From Icerya purchasi (taxonomy: Eukaryota; Arthropoda; Insecta; Hemiptera; Monophlebidae), in assembly GCA_039619475.1 (NCBI GenBank), contig CM077115.1:58100864-58164863 (forward strand): a DNA stretch of 64,000 nucleotides, in the 5' to 3' direction. The notes beneath the pieces were generated by a model, which searched no databases, was not told the origin of the DNA, and saw only the letters and a program-made list of their open reading frames with translations. Shown in pieces: positions 1 through 12,253 of this stretch (its first letter is position 1; each line of letters starts with the position of its first letter). The position numbers and the translations under genes are program-made.

Positions 1-2350
1 AAGATTTGTTTTGTTATATATCGTAATATTTTCCATCAACATATTTAGTTCGGATTTATTTAGCGCTTTATCAGCCAATATTGACTTATAGTATAGTTAT
101 GGGGGGGGGGGGGGGGGGGCTGCACACTATTACATTAATAGAACAAAAACTTTTACAAAAGTCGGTAATAAAAACTATAAGTTCTAAAGATACGCCTGGG
201 TTGAAAGAGCATGTACTGGATTTTTATGATCTTCTAATTCGCAAGTTTGCTTATAAATATAAAAATAGATTCTACATTTCATGCATGGAAGGAGTAACTA
301 GAATGTCTAATAATTTGTATGCAATCGCATCAAAATGTAAAAAGCATCATACGAGAATGCAGATTATCTACCAGGTCTCAATTAAATTCAACTCGTTGCC
401 TTTTTATCTAAAATCTTTTCCATACTTCCCCTTGCTACTACGAAAACATTTAATAACTTATTTGCATGAATCTACACACTAGTAATCAATTTTTCCGCTT
501 CTAATCTAATATAATGCGTATAATCTTTCAATAACAGTCCGATTATTATATTTTTATTCATTTTTTATTTAGTTTATGAAAAAAAAAAAAAAAATCTATC
601 GTTTTGTCTTTATTCTCATGTTTAGATATCAAAGTTCCCCTACATTATTATGTTTGTTTTCTTTTTTTCTTTTTTTTTTTTTTTTTTTGTTCTGTTTTTT
701 AAGAGATTTTTATTGTTTATATAAAATTCCATCATTCGCGCAAATATGCGCACAGGGATATTGTACAATGATAATAATAGTAGTAAAGTGATTTGATTTA
801 ATTTGATTATTATTATTATTAGGAAAAAAAGTTTTCGCCATCCATACTGTATGGGCGGACTGCGGAAATATTTATCAATATGGACCACTCTGTGTACAGT
901 CACTTTCTCCGATTCAGCAAAGTCTCTGCTATTTTTCACATGATACGTTCCCAGGAGAGTTCATCCTTATAAAATGTGGCACGCATCTAATGCGATTCTT
1001 TAGAAAGCGACGGGCTTTTTCACTGCATTGTTTACCTCTTCCGAACTGACATATTCTTGTATACACTAAAATTAGGATGTTGCGACGGTTTAATTGCGGA
1101 TCAAAAATTTTATTAGTAAATAAATAAACAAATAAGGAGCACTGACAAAGTTGAGAAGCAACTAAAATGTTTCCAATGAGGAGACATTTTGTTTTAAAAT
1201 ATTCCTGAAATTTATCAAGTTTATGATAATACGATCAGGCAGCGCATCACATTTTCTTCATTTTTACGTAGGATTTTAAATTTAAATTCACTTGAAAGAA
1301 ATCACGCTAAAAGCTAAATCTATTTCCATTAATATTTATTAAAAATCGTTTGAAAAAAAAATAATTTTCTTAAAATATTTCTCTTTAGTTATAGTCGTCA
1401 CACACATATTATAATTGTTTTCATATATATATATAATAAAAATATTATTTTTCGCATTTATAATATTATTTAAAACATTTTCACAACTATTGATTTATTT
1501 CACCATCCAGAAACCCCATAAATTTCGGGAATATTTCGAAACCCCATATTGGAGACTATTATGACAGAGCTCATGAGCTAACAAAATTAAAAGTGCAGTA
1601 TTAATTAACATTATTGTTATTATTATTGATGCGGCTACCTTTTATACAAAATACTTTTAAATTGACCACTTTTATTAAGATTATCTATTGAAATGTTATG
1701 ACCGCGCACATAACTGTTCGGCAGCCGTTTTAAGATACGTCCTTAAAATTAGAAAATTAATCGGAAGTTAAAAAATTAAGTATTATCCTGTTATTCCAAA
1801 TTATCTCATTCGCGCATTTCGCATTGTCTCGTTCGTAATCAGCGACTGGTTTTATTCGTTGAATCGGACAGATACTGCGTTCGAAGCACTTAATACTTAT
1901 TTTTAACACTGTGGTTGTGTCCGAATACTACTTTTTTAACGGACGGGTAATGAACCCTTTTTAACACGTTTGAATTGAAACATCTCAACATCTGCATCTT
2001 CGCGTTGACAAAAAACAACGATCACGTTTCTCGTTCGAATCACAACTCAGCAACCATAAGCGGGTGGGGTGGGGGGATTCGTCGTGTTTCCCCTTTTCAT
2101 ATGTGCGTTTAAATATATTTATTTTTACATCAAATAATTATCCATTTTAACTTTCAATTTATTTTAATTCCTTATAACTTGAGGGTTGGTAAGAGCAGAG
2201 TTATTTGTTGAATTGCGTTCCTTTTTTTCTCAAACGAGGGACACGCTATATAACTTAGATATTTATATAGAAGGAAGCTTTAGGTATCGAGCCGTGTGAT
2301 GTAAAGATATTTATGTGAAATGTTTCTCTGGCGCATGTTATCAATCGGTC
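1..2350. other. AT-rich noncoding stretch
   Basis: No supported gene. A 19-base G homopolymer lies at 101-119 and A/T homopolymers at about 578-593 and 661-688. The 133-codon open frame across 81-482 runs through the G-run and has no domain, splice context or recognisable similarity, so I do not call it a gene. From about 1700 to 2300 the sequence is less repetitive but has no coding signature. It is probably intergenic or intronic. Confidence 0.6.
101..119. repeat. poly(G) homopolymer (19 G)
   Basis: An uninterrupted run of 19 G, directly visible. Such runs are rare in AT-rich DNA, can form G-quadruplexes and are prone to length errors in sequencing. A similar 17-G run lies at 32754-32770. 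Confidence 0.95.
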
Positions 2351-2605
2351 TCACACAACGTAGAATGCGAAGTAATTTGTTCATTCTTTTTCTCCGCTAA
2401 TTTCGAACAAGTTCAGATTTTCCAAAGCAAGTAAAATTCAACGGCGTGTCACTTCTAAAAAATAATAACATTACGAACAATATTGTAATTTCCAGATGTA
2501 TGTGTGTGTGTGTGTCGTAATGGGTTTTTGGTAGTTACACGCGAGTCATGATGCGCTATAAATTGAATGAAAAAAACTAAAAAAAAAAACTAGTATACTA
2601 TTGTC
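2351..2605 (+). repeat. Diverged ~250 bp dispersed repeat, copy 1
   Basis: This segment aligns in the same orientation with 24464-24712. Shared blocks are the AATTTGTTCATTCTT core near the start, an ACAATATTGTAATTT / ACAATTGTAATTT block in the middle, a TAGTTACACGCG / TAGTTATACGCG block, and a similar A-rich end followed by CTAGTA. The copies differ by many substitutions and small indels, and copy 1 has a short (GT)n expansion. Two copies prove a repeat but show no coding capacity, inverted ends or tail. It may be an old interspersed element or a segmental duplication. Confidence 0.6.
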
Positions 2606-3751
2606 GAGACATTTTTGGATTATGCTTTTCAGAGCGTTACCTAAGTGACTATAGTCGGTAGCTCACCACTTAGTCAACGTCTAATTTTCCAATAAAGCAA
2701 AAGATGCCGTCTATTGCGCAAATTTAGGGTCTCTGTTTTTTTTTTCAAGTCTACCATCTGAGACGTGTTGCACTGCGCTAAACGGATTACAAATAGTTTA
2801 CTATTGTTGAAATTAACATTATTCATTATTAAAAGTCGATTTTGCCGACGTTTTGCCAACAATACGCTCTGCTATAGTAGCTACATTAATAACAGGGGGA
2901 GGGGGCTTGTCGGAAATACCGTTTTTTAGCACTAATTGCAACGTATCACTATTTTACTTTTAACGGTGTTTCCAGCCACTAAACTGGAAATACCAACAAG
3001 ATTTCCCTACAAAGCATATAAAATTCAATCGCAATGCAGGCGGCGCACACCCGCTGCGAGTACTAAAAATGCCCACACGAAACTAATAGTGCAAAATAAA
3101 TTTATTTTCAAAAAAGTTTCGATTTTCAAATAAGCATTGAGAATGTAGAAAAGTTGAATTTAGTTCCTTTCAAACCGAATCGGACGATTTATAAGATAAG
3201 CAGCGCATTTTCATAAATTACTGCCTCTGAGCAAAAATTTTGCACATTCATCGAATTTCTTGTCAGGAGGGCATTCGTTATTTATTTTATTATTATTGTA
3301 ATTTTTTTTATAATTTACTATTTCACAAGGGACCGCAGTTGAATACTGTGCACTCCGATTGACAAATATATGTAAGAATGAAATACTAAGAATACATCAA
3401 GAAATTAGGATACACATCAATGACTATTCTAACGTCGGCGTGCCTATGAGAAAATTACGCAAGCGCAACGTTTACATTTTAGTTTGCGAGGAGTGACATT
3501 GTCGCTTAAAATCGACTAGTCTATAGACATTTGAACAGACCAGACAGAGTCATAGGGTGAGGGGTTTGAAGGATCGTCCTAACTTTGAGCATAATAAGAA
3601 AAGTCCGCTACGAAATCTATTATGTTTATGCATTATTTAGAAATTTGATTGCAGTTTTGTGCTTAATGCATTTTTTAAAAATCAAATCCGTAAACATTGT
3701 AGAACTAGAATCAAGTTCCTTGGTGGAGTACGATATATATGCATATACACT
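2606..3751. other. Noncoding stretch
   Basis: No gene is supported. The sequence is AT-rich with short open frames on both strands and a G-rich patch at about 2893-2906. It ends in a (CA)n run at about 3752-3765, next to the dispersed element that follows. Confidence 0.5.
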
Positions 3752-3765
<14 letters not shown>

Positions 3766-3783
<18 letters not shown>

Positions 3784-4053
3784 AAGAACTCGGCCAGTTT
3801 GGCCTCGCAAGGCGCTTTGCCCCTTGACCCCTCTTGCTTACATTTCTGTCTCCTTCTCTTCTATACTTTGTATAAAATGATCACAATTTACAACGGTATT
3901 CTAAACCAGTCCATATGAATATAATAACATAATCACAAAAATCCTATAAAATTTAACACACGTTATATAAAATTTGGACATTTTTCGTTACATAAAATTG
4001 GGACATTTTTTCTAATGGCGGGTAGCCTAAGAATTACGTTGTAATTAATATAA
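3766..4053 (+). mobile_element. TA-flanked dispersed element, copy A
   Basis: One of four substantial copies of a ~300 bp family; the others are at 23139, 30991 and 40381. In this orientation it begins in a (TA)n tract and continues with AACTCGGCC, a second GGCC and the CTCGCAAGG...CCCCTTGACC stem-loop. A CTCTTGCTTACATTTCTGTCTC block follows, then two units resembling TTACATAAAATTGGGACATT. It ends at GCCTAAGAATTACGTTGTAATTAATATA, where AATTAC-GTT-GTAATT can pair. No terminal inverted repeats or ORF are seen. The stem of the first hairpin is damaged here (GGCGC instead of GGGGC). It is likely non-autonomous and its class is unresolved. Confidence 0.75.
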
Positions 4054-5063
4054 TACACGACAACGGTAAGAAACAAAAAGTAAAAAGAGATGGAAAGAAT
4101 TCGGAGCCGGCATCAGATCACACGAGAAAATTAAGTTTTAGAAAGAATGCTATCAAAATTGATAACGACGACGGTTATAAGAAATGCACAAATGGAAGAA
4201 CACGAAAATCGAAATTCCAATTTACTTTTTAAGTGGAATTTACGAATTATAGTTTTATTCAGACGAGATGGCGGGAAATGCAGGGAAAGTAAAAGAGAGA
4301 TTTTAAACTGCTTGATGACACTGTGAGAAAAGGATGTAGAAGTTTTTTTTCTATCATTTTTTAGACTTACGTTAGATTTTTTAATCATTTTCCGATTGAT
4401 ATAGTAAAATAAAACTTCTCTGTTGATAATTTAGCGAAAGCTGTGTATGAAACGGTCTGAAATATCTCAAACTGATGATAAATTTTTTCACTCGCCCCTC
4501 CGTCGTGTTTGACTAGGGCGCTTAAAATGGGTTAATGTAAAGAAAACGGAAAAATTACTTTTATTTCACCGACGATAGACCAGTGCGGGGTTTTATTATT
4601 TTTTAAATTGCGCCCGACAAAAAAGGAGCATATATTTGTATGACGGTATGATATTTTAAACTTTTTTTTAGTCCTTCGTAGAATTTCACATCGTAAGCAA
4701 AATCGAAAAAGGCATTTTTCAGAATATTCACCGGATAATTACTTATCGTTAATTACTTCATATTAAATTCGGTTGTAACGTTACATTTACACGAAGCCAC
4801 ATTTAACAGAGCGTTTCATTTAAATAATCGCAATCTAATATGACGTCATGAATGCATGCGTTTTTCTGTCGCGAAGGACAGCACGTCACACGAACGCGCC
4901 TAGTTAAAAAGCCGGTCGGAACGTATGCGGTTTAGTACAATCGTCTGGCAATAGATGGCGCTGGCGAAACCGTGTAATAAAATTTTAAACGTCTCCTCGG
5001 GAACGTGAAATTATCGTCATTTCCAGCGTTCTTGATTAAACGTTGTTTTTTTTAATTACAAAA
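4054..5063. other. Noncoding stretch
   Basis: No gene is supported. The 85-codon minus frame at 4131-4388 has no domain or splice context. The stretch contains a CRE-type palindrome (see 4841) followed by a CG-rich patch at about 4865-4990. Confidence 0.5.
4841..4848. promoter_or_regulatory. CRE-like palindrome TGACGTCA
   Basis: A perfect 8 bp TGACGTCA, the known binding site of CREB/ATF bZIP factors. Further copies are at 37292-37299 and 60525-60532. There is no nearby transcription start evidence, so function is only possible. Confidence 0.3.
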
Positions 5064-5229
<166 letters not shown>

Positions 5230-5967
5230 ACATGCGCCGGATTTCCAAAAAGAAACAAAAAAAAAAGTTTTGCGAAAATTAAATTTTAACTGTATTTAAA
5301 GATTAGAGGGCATGTATGCACAACACGGTGTAGGCTTTATCACTTGTTATAAGAAGAGAAATTTCTCCAAAAAAACAACATCTATGTTAGATTCATTTAT
5401 TATAAAGCGTTCTCGTATTCGACTAAACGATTTTTTTTTTTTTTTTTTTTTTTTTTTGGAATAGACTGAGAGGTAATATTTAAGAAGCCGCCTAGGGTAA
5501 AGCTAGAATATATGGATAACCGGAAAATTTAAATCGTCGTTAAGTCTCTTAATAAGCTTATGTAAGAAAACTGGCTACCACTTTGTGCAGTTGCGTACAA
5601 TGTAGCAATCAACAATTATTCAAAGTAATATTGCCACAAAAGTATCCCCCATCGAGCTATTATGGATTTCGACAGGTAACAAAACTCGATGCAAAAAAAA
5701 AAAATAAAATAAAAAAAAAAAGGAAGAAAAGTGCCATTCACGAGAACTATCAACGTTAATATCGAAAATCAACTTTGCCTAATAGTGCGTGGTCGGTCAT
5801 CATCGAACACTATTATTATCTAGGTAAAAGACTAAGGCGGGGTGCATTATTAAAGCTCTTAACAGAGACACGACAGTTATTAAGTTGTGTGCCGAACCGT
5901 GTAACGTGGTCGAGGAAATGCGCGAAACGGCGGGAAAAAAGTAATTTCGAATTCAATTTCGTCTTAC
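5230..5967. other. Noncoding stretch, probable intron
   Basis: It includes a T27 homopolymer at 5431-5457 and A-rich tracts at about 5692-5722. If the exon at 5968-6216 is real, this is the start of the intron downstream of it on the minus strand. I found no further exon between it and the left edge of the window. Confidence 0.45.
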
Positions 5968-6216
5968 CTTCGTCGTAGACCTTTGCCTCGTCGTTCGATT
6001 TAGACTCCAGCCGATGAACGTGACTTTGGTGCGTCTTCTTCATCTGCTCTTCGTTCTCGTCGACCGGTATCTTCTTAGCCCACTTACCACGATGCTCCAT
6101 GACTAGAACACTAGCACGAGAAGTCGACGATCGAACGGAGACCCTCTTAGCGTCTGCTGCGTGACGTTGATGGTGCCCTTTATCCTCATTGGCCGGCTCG
6201 CCGGTCGTCGCCGCCG
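5968..6216 (-). CDS. Probable internal coding exon of an unrecognised host gene
   Basis: On the minus strand the sequence TTTCTGTTACAG ends an intron at 6217 and an open exon of 249 bp (83 codons, entered after one base of a codon) runs to a GTAAGA donor at 5967. It is clearly more GC-rich than its surroundings, with varied codons and a hydrophilic product containing EHRGKWAKKIPVDENEE and acidic/basic Lys-Glu-His stretches. No signal peptide or membrane segment is seen. A second, stronger donor, GTAAGT, lies inside at 6087. Using it would give a 129 bp exon (43 codons), also frame-preserving. The Met before EHRGKW has G at -3 and G at +4, so it could be a start codon if the upstream exon is untranslated. 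I do not recognise the protein. The rest of the gene must lie left of the window or be unspliced from sequence I cannot link. Confidence 0.55.
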
Positions 6217-6754
6217 CTGTAACAGAAACGTCACAAGAGGGGAAATGAATTAGTAAAAACGTATGTCTGGAAGAGCCGATAACGAACATTCGTTTTTTCC
6301 GACTATGCCACAGCATTTCGCAATCATCGGAGATCGCAAATGCAGCAACGCCGTACTCTCCTACTATTCTCTATGTAGTGCGTGCGCGCGATCCTGCGGT
6401 AAAGAAGATCGTTTTTCGCCTTTTCGTTTTGTTTTTCACGGTATTTTTATTCTTCTTCGATTTTTCGGTTTTATCGATTTTCTTTTTTCTTTTTTATCCT
6501 GTTCGATTCGGGGGAAAAAAACCCCAAAAAAAATGTTCCAATACGCGCACGTTTCTCGATCGTGTGTGCGTGCAGGTGTGTGCGTGTGTCGTTTCATCGA
6601 GGAACAAAGTCGAACACGCGGTCGGCGCAATCACGCATGTCCACGGAAGAGAGCTTGGAAGGAAGCAAACGGAAACGTCTTATCAGCTTGATCGGCGACA
6701 TCGCGATGTTGATAACAACAATCGATAGTCTTACAAGCGAGCGGACAGACAGAG

Positions 6755-6799
<45 letters not shown>

Positions 6800-7660
6800 T
6801 AAGCAACGGCGGTAGAGTCGCGATCGGCGTCGTGGAAAGGTCTAAAAGGTGCGGTCGCGATTTCGGAAGCTCGCTCAAAAGACGCAGCAAATGTGTGAGA
6901 ACGAAAGACCGACGAGAACGGGTCTGCTGCGAACTCTTTGGTGCGATCGAATGCCCGTGTCGGCCCTGCTAGAAGGTTCGCGACGACTTCTATCCGGGCA
7001 AGTCTAGCGGCCGGAAAGTTGACGAGCGTCGGCTGTCTCGCGCGGTGGGGATTTGCTACGGCGCGCATGCGCGCAACCGTTTTCCCGCCGCGACCGGAAT
7101 AATTTCATTCGCATCATCGGTAAATCGACAACGCCCCTCAGACAGAGTGCGCTGAGCCCGACCAGCAGAGAAATAAGAAGGCGCGCAGCAAATCGGCATA
7201 GTTCGCTGCATTTTCTTCCCTGTTCGTTTGCGCCATCGTTTTAATTTCTGCTTTTTTCTATACTAATTTCCTCGCACGCATTAACGAGATTCCGATTTTA
7301 ATTAAATGCTCATTTCGACATCGGTTCTTCTGTCGGCCGAGTGCGAAGAACGTGTCCCGGCGACGGTCGCGACATGAACTCTAGGAAGCTCGCGTTCAAA
7401 GTTGCTTGACCCAGATTAAGGGACAGAAATTTCCTTTCAAGGTATCATCCAACGGCGAAACAAGGCAAGGACCGCCGCGGCATTACCCTCTCTCGTCAAT
7501 TTCGATTTTTCAGTCTAAAGCGGCTCTTCTTTTTATTTCGGTTTTTTTTTTTTTTTTGCTTTCTTTTCGATAGGACGATGCGTGTGTCTAGAGAGTCGAG
7601 TGGCGGCGACCGAGATTCGATCAATATGCCGGTCTCGAATAATTCGGCGAAATTATTATT
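6217..7660 (-). promoter_or_regulatory. GC/CpG-rich region, candidate promoter or 5' UTR
   Basis: This stretch has visibly more G+C and many CG dinucleotides compared with the AT-rich remainder, plus a (GA)n tract. It lies directly upstream, on the minus strand, of the exon at 5968-6216. A GTAAGA donor on the minus strand at 6734 could end a 5' exon. Several overlapping open frames on both strands (for example minus 6631-7068 and plus 6263-6691) are expected in CpG-rich DNA with few stop codons and show no domains. Promoter function and strand are inferred from position only. Confidence 0.35.
6759..6795. repeat. (AG)n microsatellite
   Basis: An uninterrupted AG tract of about 37 bases. GA repeats in insect promoter regions are known targets of GAGA-type factors, but no such role is shown here. 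Confidence 0.9.
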
Positions 7661-10600
7661 ATCCATCTGACGTTTAAAAATTTCAGTACGGATTAGGGGC
7701 TGACAACGTGTTATAAGAAGCGGGCTTGTAATGTATCATTTCAAATTGGAATGTTTATTTAATTTCATTTTGCGACGTCGTTTTTAGAGATGCCGAAAGA
7801 AAATAATCGTCAAAAAAGCCAAATATAGATTATAGAAGTGTCGGAAAAACGTCTCAAAATATAAGTTCTGCAGAAGATTGAATACAATTAAATGAAAGTT
7901 TACAAAAAAATATAAAATTTTTCGCTGTTAATTTTTCTCTTTTTTTTTACAATTAATCTATGTGTAAAAATCTAATGGAACATTTTCAAAAATTATCTCG
8001 CATCTGATAATGTATATATAGTTATATGACTTCTTTTTTAGTGTAGAAAACGTAGCCTAAATCGCACGGCAAAACCCTGCTATTATAAAATGATTAAATG
8101 CGGCCGCTTCCGATAAACTACAAAGAGCTTTTTGGTTTTCACCTGACAAAATCCCTCTAAAAAGTTTTCCCGCTATCAAGTTTTTAATCTAAATTCTACA
8201 TATCTTGGATTACGGTGAAGTCTGAAATAAAAATTAGGTAACCTCTATTCGATGCCCCCCTCCCTATTGAGGAACGAGGCTCATTGAATTTATTGTAAAA
8301 TTTGCTTTCATTTTTCCGACAGTTTCAACCGAGACCAATACAGTTATTTTAAAAGGGCGTGAAAAAAAAAAAAAGAAAATTATAAAATACGAAAAATATG
8401 CACATTTAAAATAACTATTTTAAACTGCCGGATTTCGAATTTCTGAAATGCCTAACTAGAAGAAATATCAAAAAAGGGTCAAGCAAAAAAAAAAATAAAA
8501 AATAAAAACAAATAGAAAATAAAAAAAATTAAAAATAAAATATGCATTACACGTAAAAAATCCGAACTTTACTAATACTACCGCCACCGACCTTCTAAAT
8601 AAACTACCGCGTGTGTGTGTGTGTGTGTGGTACCTTAATAACCGGAGCGGGCGGGGCTTTGGCGCGAGTGTGTAATAATATTGTACGTACAATAAAACAT
8701 GTATATGGCAGCACGGATAGATATAGATATTGCGTATACTCTTGCAGAAGTAGTAGGGCTCACGTTAATTAAATTAATTTATCGAGGGAGGACGAAAATA
8801 CGTTATTAAGCGCGAAAATAAATTAAATTAATATTAAATTCGCGAAATAAAATACGAAAAAGCCGACATGTTTCTCGCGCGGTTGTGATTATTACGATTT
8901 AGAAGTTACCATCGAGATACATAAACAATATTAATAACTTTCAAAGAAAAAGTGCGAAAAAAAACGAAAAAAAAAAAACGAAAAAAAACCGAAAAAAACC
9001 CGAAAAAAACCAATTATAAACGTCATTAAATTTAATATATAAATAGATATCTCCGAATAACTCTGCTAGCGACCTTAATTTTCTTTTGTCCTACGTTCTT
9101 CCTTCTTGATGAGGGTAAATCGGGCGGACGTTGCTGACGAGCCCAACAAATTTAAAAAGAAAAAAAAATAATAAAAACAGTACGTATCATTCTAAATTCC
9201 TCGTTGGCAATGCTCGGCTTAATAATTATATCGAAATAACTAAAAAATATTCCGAATAAATAAAATTATGGTTACATATCACTCTGAACCTCATGTATTG
9301 TCCAGCTTTGGTCTCTCGTTATATTTGGATAAATCGAAGTTTCTTGTATACTTTAAACTTGTTTTTATTGATCTCGACGACAGTGGTAATTTTGGACACG
9401 TTAGAAGTCGAATCATCTCTACTCCTATCGAACAAGAATCCGCTTCTTTTAATTATCGCCACCTTTTTCTTCTTCTACGTCTACTCATTTACAAGCCTTT
9501 AATTTTTGTTTACGGTTTTAGCGAAATCCCGTCTTAATCATTCCTGGCTCCCTAGCGATGATCGTTCGCGATACTTTATTTTATTCTATTCATTTTATGT
9601 GGTTTTTTTACGATATACATATTATAAACGTGATATTGTTGTTCGGAGAGATATTTTGAAATTTATTCATCAAACCCGTGTTGTGATCATTGGGCGCCGG
9701 CGAAATTATCAAGAACCCCGCTCTGATGTTGGTAGCTTATTATTTTCGACTACTATTCAATATAATAACGCTTTTTAAACAAACCCCCCCCCCCCCGTAT
9801 TCGCGTAGAAAGGACCTTAACAAACCTTTTTTCAAACAATATAACGCGCCAAATGAAAAATAAAATAATCGGAACAAACCGCTTTTTGCTCAATACCGCT
9901 TTCAGCGTGAGCCCCCCAAAACCAGCTAGTTCCCCTGCGATTGTATCGTAAAATTACGCAACATTAAAAACATGTACCGTTGAAAGCTGTTTTGCGACAC
10001 GAAATTCCTCGGTTATCGAAAAAGCGTTCAAGTCGCTTTGTGCAATTCTAACACCGCATCAGATTGAATGCAATCATTTGAAATCGCGGTTCTTTTCCTT
10101 TACATGTCGTCCTGATTATTGAGCGGGCAAATTATACTTCAGTGTAATCTCGTTATCGTTTTTGGTTGTTTTTTTGGTTGTTTTTTTTTTTTTTTGGTTT
10201 TTTTTATTCGTAATTTTAACGTGAAAATATCATCGATGCTGACGTGCCCACAAAATAAATAAAAAAAAAAAGAAAAACTGGTAGAAGACATTACCGGAAA
10301 ACCAGCAACGTGCTACGCCGACAGAATGTACTAGAGTTTCGTAGGCGCTTGGCCCTCAATTACGAGGTATAATTGGACGTTAGAGCATCGTTAAGCGTTC
10401 TTACAATTGAACGGAGTCCCCCACGTCATGAAATATGAGAAATGTAACAGCTAATTTCAGCCATTACGGTAAAACATCTCGTGGACAAATTTATTAGCGA
10501 AATGACTGCTTCCGGTAAGCTGCTGCAGCTGTTTTTTTCCTAATCTAAGAATTTTCGTTCACTCGTATTTTTCCGCTTAAATCTTCGAAAAAAACATTCC

Positions 10601-10670
10601 TCAGTATTCTTGTCACTAAACCGAAATTGAATCCATATCGAAATCTCTAAGAGCGCTAAACTTCCAACTT
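7661..10670. other. Noncoding stretch with simple repeats
   Basis: No gene is supported. It holds a (GT)n run at about 8611-8628, an array of irregular CGAAAAAAA/CCGAAAAAAA units at about 8954-9012, a C13 homopolymer at 9784-9796 and T-rich tracts near 10160-10205. Short open frames at 9268-9778 are AT-rich, hydrophobic and unrecognised. Confidence 0.5.
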
Positions 10671-10877
10671 TATTTATTTAATAAAATTCATAAACTCTTG
10701 TAGAACAACACAATTAACAAATTATTAGGCCGACTAGTTTCGATAGCACTACAATCATGACACTAACGTTAAAATCACTTTAACGTTAGTTGCATGATTA
10801 CGGTTCTAAACTGGTCGGCGTAATAATTTGTTAATTGTGTTGTTCTACAAGAGTTTATGAATTTTATTAAATAAATA
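10671..10877. mobile_element. Foldback/MITE-like element with ~84 bp inverted arms
   Basis: The left arm, starting TATTTATTTAATAAAATTC at 10671, is the near-perfect reverse complement of the right arm ending GAATTTTATTAAATAAATA at 10877. Pairing continues inward through ...CAACACAATTAACAAATTATTA and CATGATT. The centre holds another perfect hairpin, CTAACGTTAAA-ATCAC-TTTAACGTTAG. There is no ORF. A 12-base direct repeat, ACCGAAATTGAA, lies at 10620-10631 and 10880-10891. It nearly abuts the right end but is 39 bp away from the left arm, so it is only a doubtful target duplication. The class is undetermined. Confidence 0.8.
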
Positions 10878-12214
10878 ACACCGAAATTGAACTGTTTATC
10901 ATCAGCTCGTAGATGAGCTCTCCGAATACCCGGAGCTGTATTATTTAACATTTTATTTATATAATTAAATTTGCTCGAACATTACCATTTGTGCTTTACC
11001 CAGATCGCTTTCAATCGCATTTTTAAATTTGACACACATAAACACCCGCAATTACACGTGTAAATATTTCGGAACTTACTGTCTCGGGATACCCAGGGCA
11101 CCTGCTAAATGATAGTCTCCTGTATAATTGCAGAAGAGATGATTTGACCACACAATCTAAAAGTGAATTCTTATAAGCATTATAAAGAAAAAAGCTATAG
11201 ATTAAAAGCTTTGATAAAAAACTTGACAAAAAAGTCCATAGCCTGTTCTGCAGTAGCCGGATAATTTACTTTTTTTTTCTGATGGACGTGATTATAACAT
11301 AGAAAAACAAGACCTTTTTTCAAACTTCAAAATTCAAAGCACGAATTTTGAAAAATGTATATATGTATATATAAAGCTGCGAGACGAAGAATTTCAAAAA
11401 AATTTCACAATCCGTTCTTTCGTGGACATAATAGTGTTGATCGTTTTTTTTTCCTTCAATCTCGTCACAAAATTTAAACCTCCACAAATTTTAAATAATA
11501 GGGAAAGAAATATTGTCATCAATCAGCACTTACTAAATTATTTTCCTTTTCTTAATTATAGTAGGCTATATTTAAAAAATCTCATCGTTCTGCATTTGTT
11601 GCTTTCGTGTTCAGAGTTATTCAAATCTACATACGCATTTCGTTTAAATGTGAAATATTTTTTGTTCGATAAATTTTATGTTCGCGGCTACTATAAAATC
11701 CTCCTCTCCATTTGGTGTAACTGTCTTAAATATCCGATGATTAAGTAGAAATATTTTTGTTTCTGCCTTTATCGAAATTCTTTTTATTATAATTGACGGT
11801 GGTCGTCATTACTGCGTCTGCTCGTCACGCCCGTACAGTGTAGCTTATTGTAAATTTTCCTTTGGAATTACGAGTCTGCAGATGGTCCCTACCATCAGCT
11901 GAGCCGGTAAACAAGTTTTTGTTATCTAAGAAAGGAAACAAATTTGAAAAGGTAACAATGATAGTTACCATTTAAACGTATGGTTAATATCTCATTTTAA
12001 AGAGCATATAATTTAAAAGATTTCTCTCACGCATTCATTAGCATGCTTCTTAATACAAATATTTATTTAACTGATGGATTCGTATCGTTTTTTTCAAAAA
12101 AAAATAAAAAAATACTACTATGTGGGCGCTGCAGTACCGTTTTATTTGAAAAATTCACGATTTAAAACGATTAAAAATTCGAAGGATTGGACAGTGGCCA
12201 GAACAGTCGTCCCC

Positions 12215-12253
<39 letters not shown>

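Noticed and set aside
6263..7244. Several 60-145 codon open frames on both strands around 6.3-7.2 kb
   Set aside because: They overlap each other in a CpG-rich, stop-poor region, include (GA)n-encoded Ser/Leu or Glu/Arg repeats, and show no domain. They are better explained as a by-product of composition.
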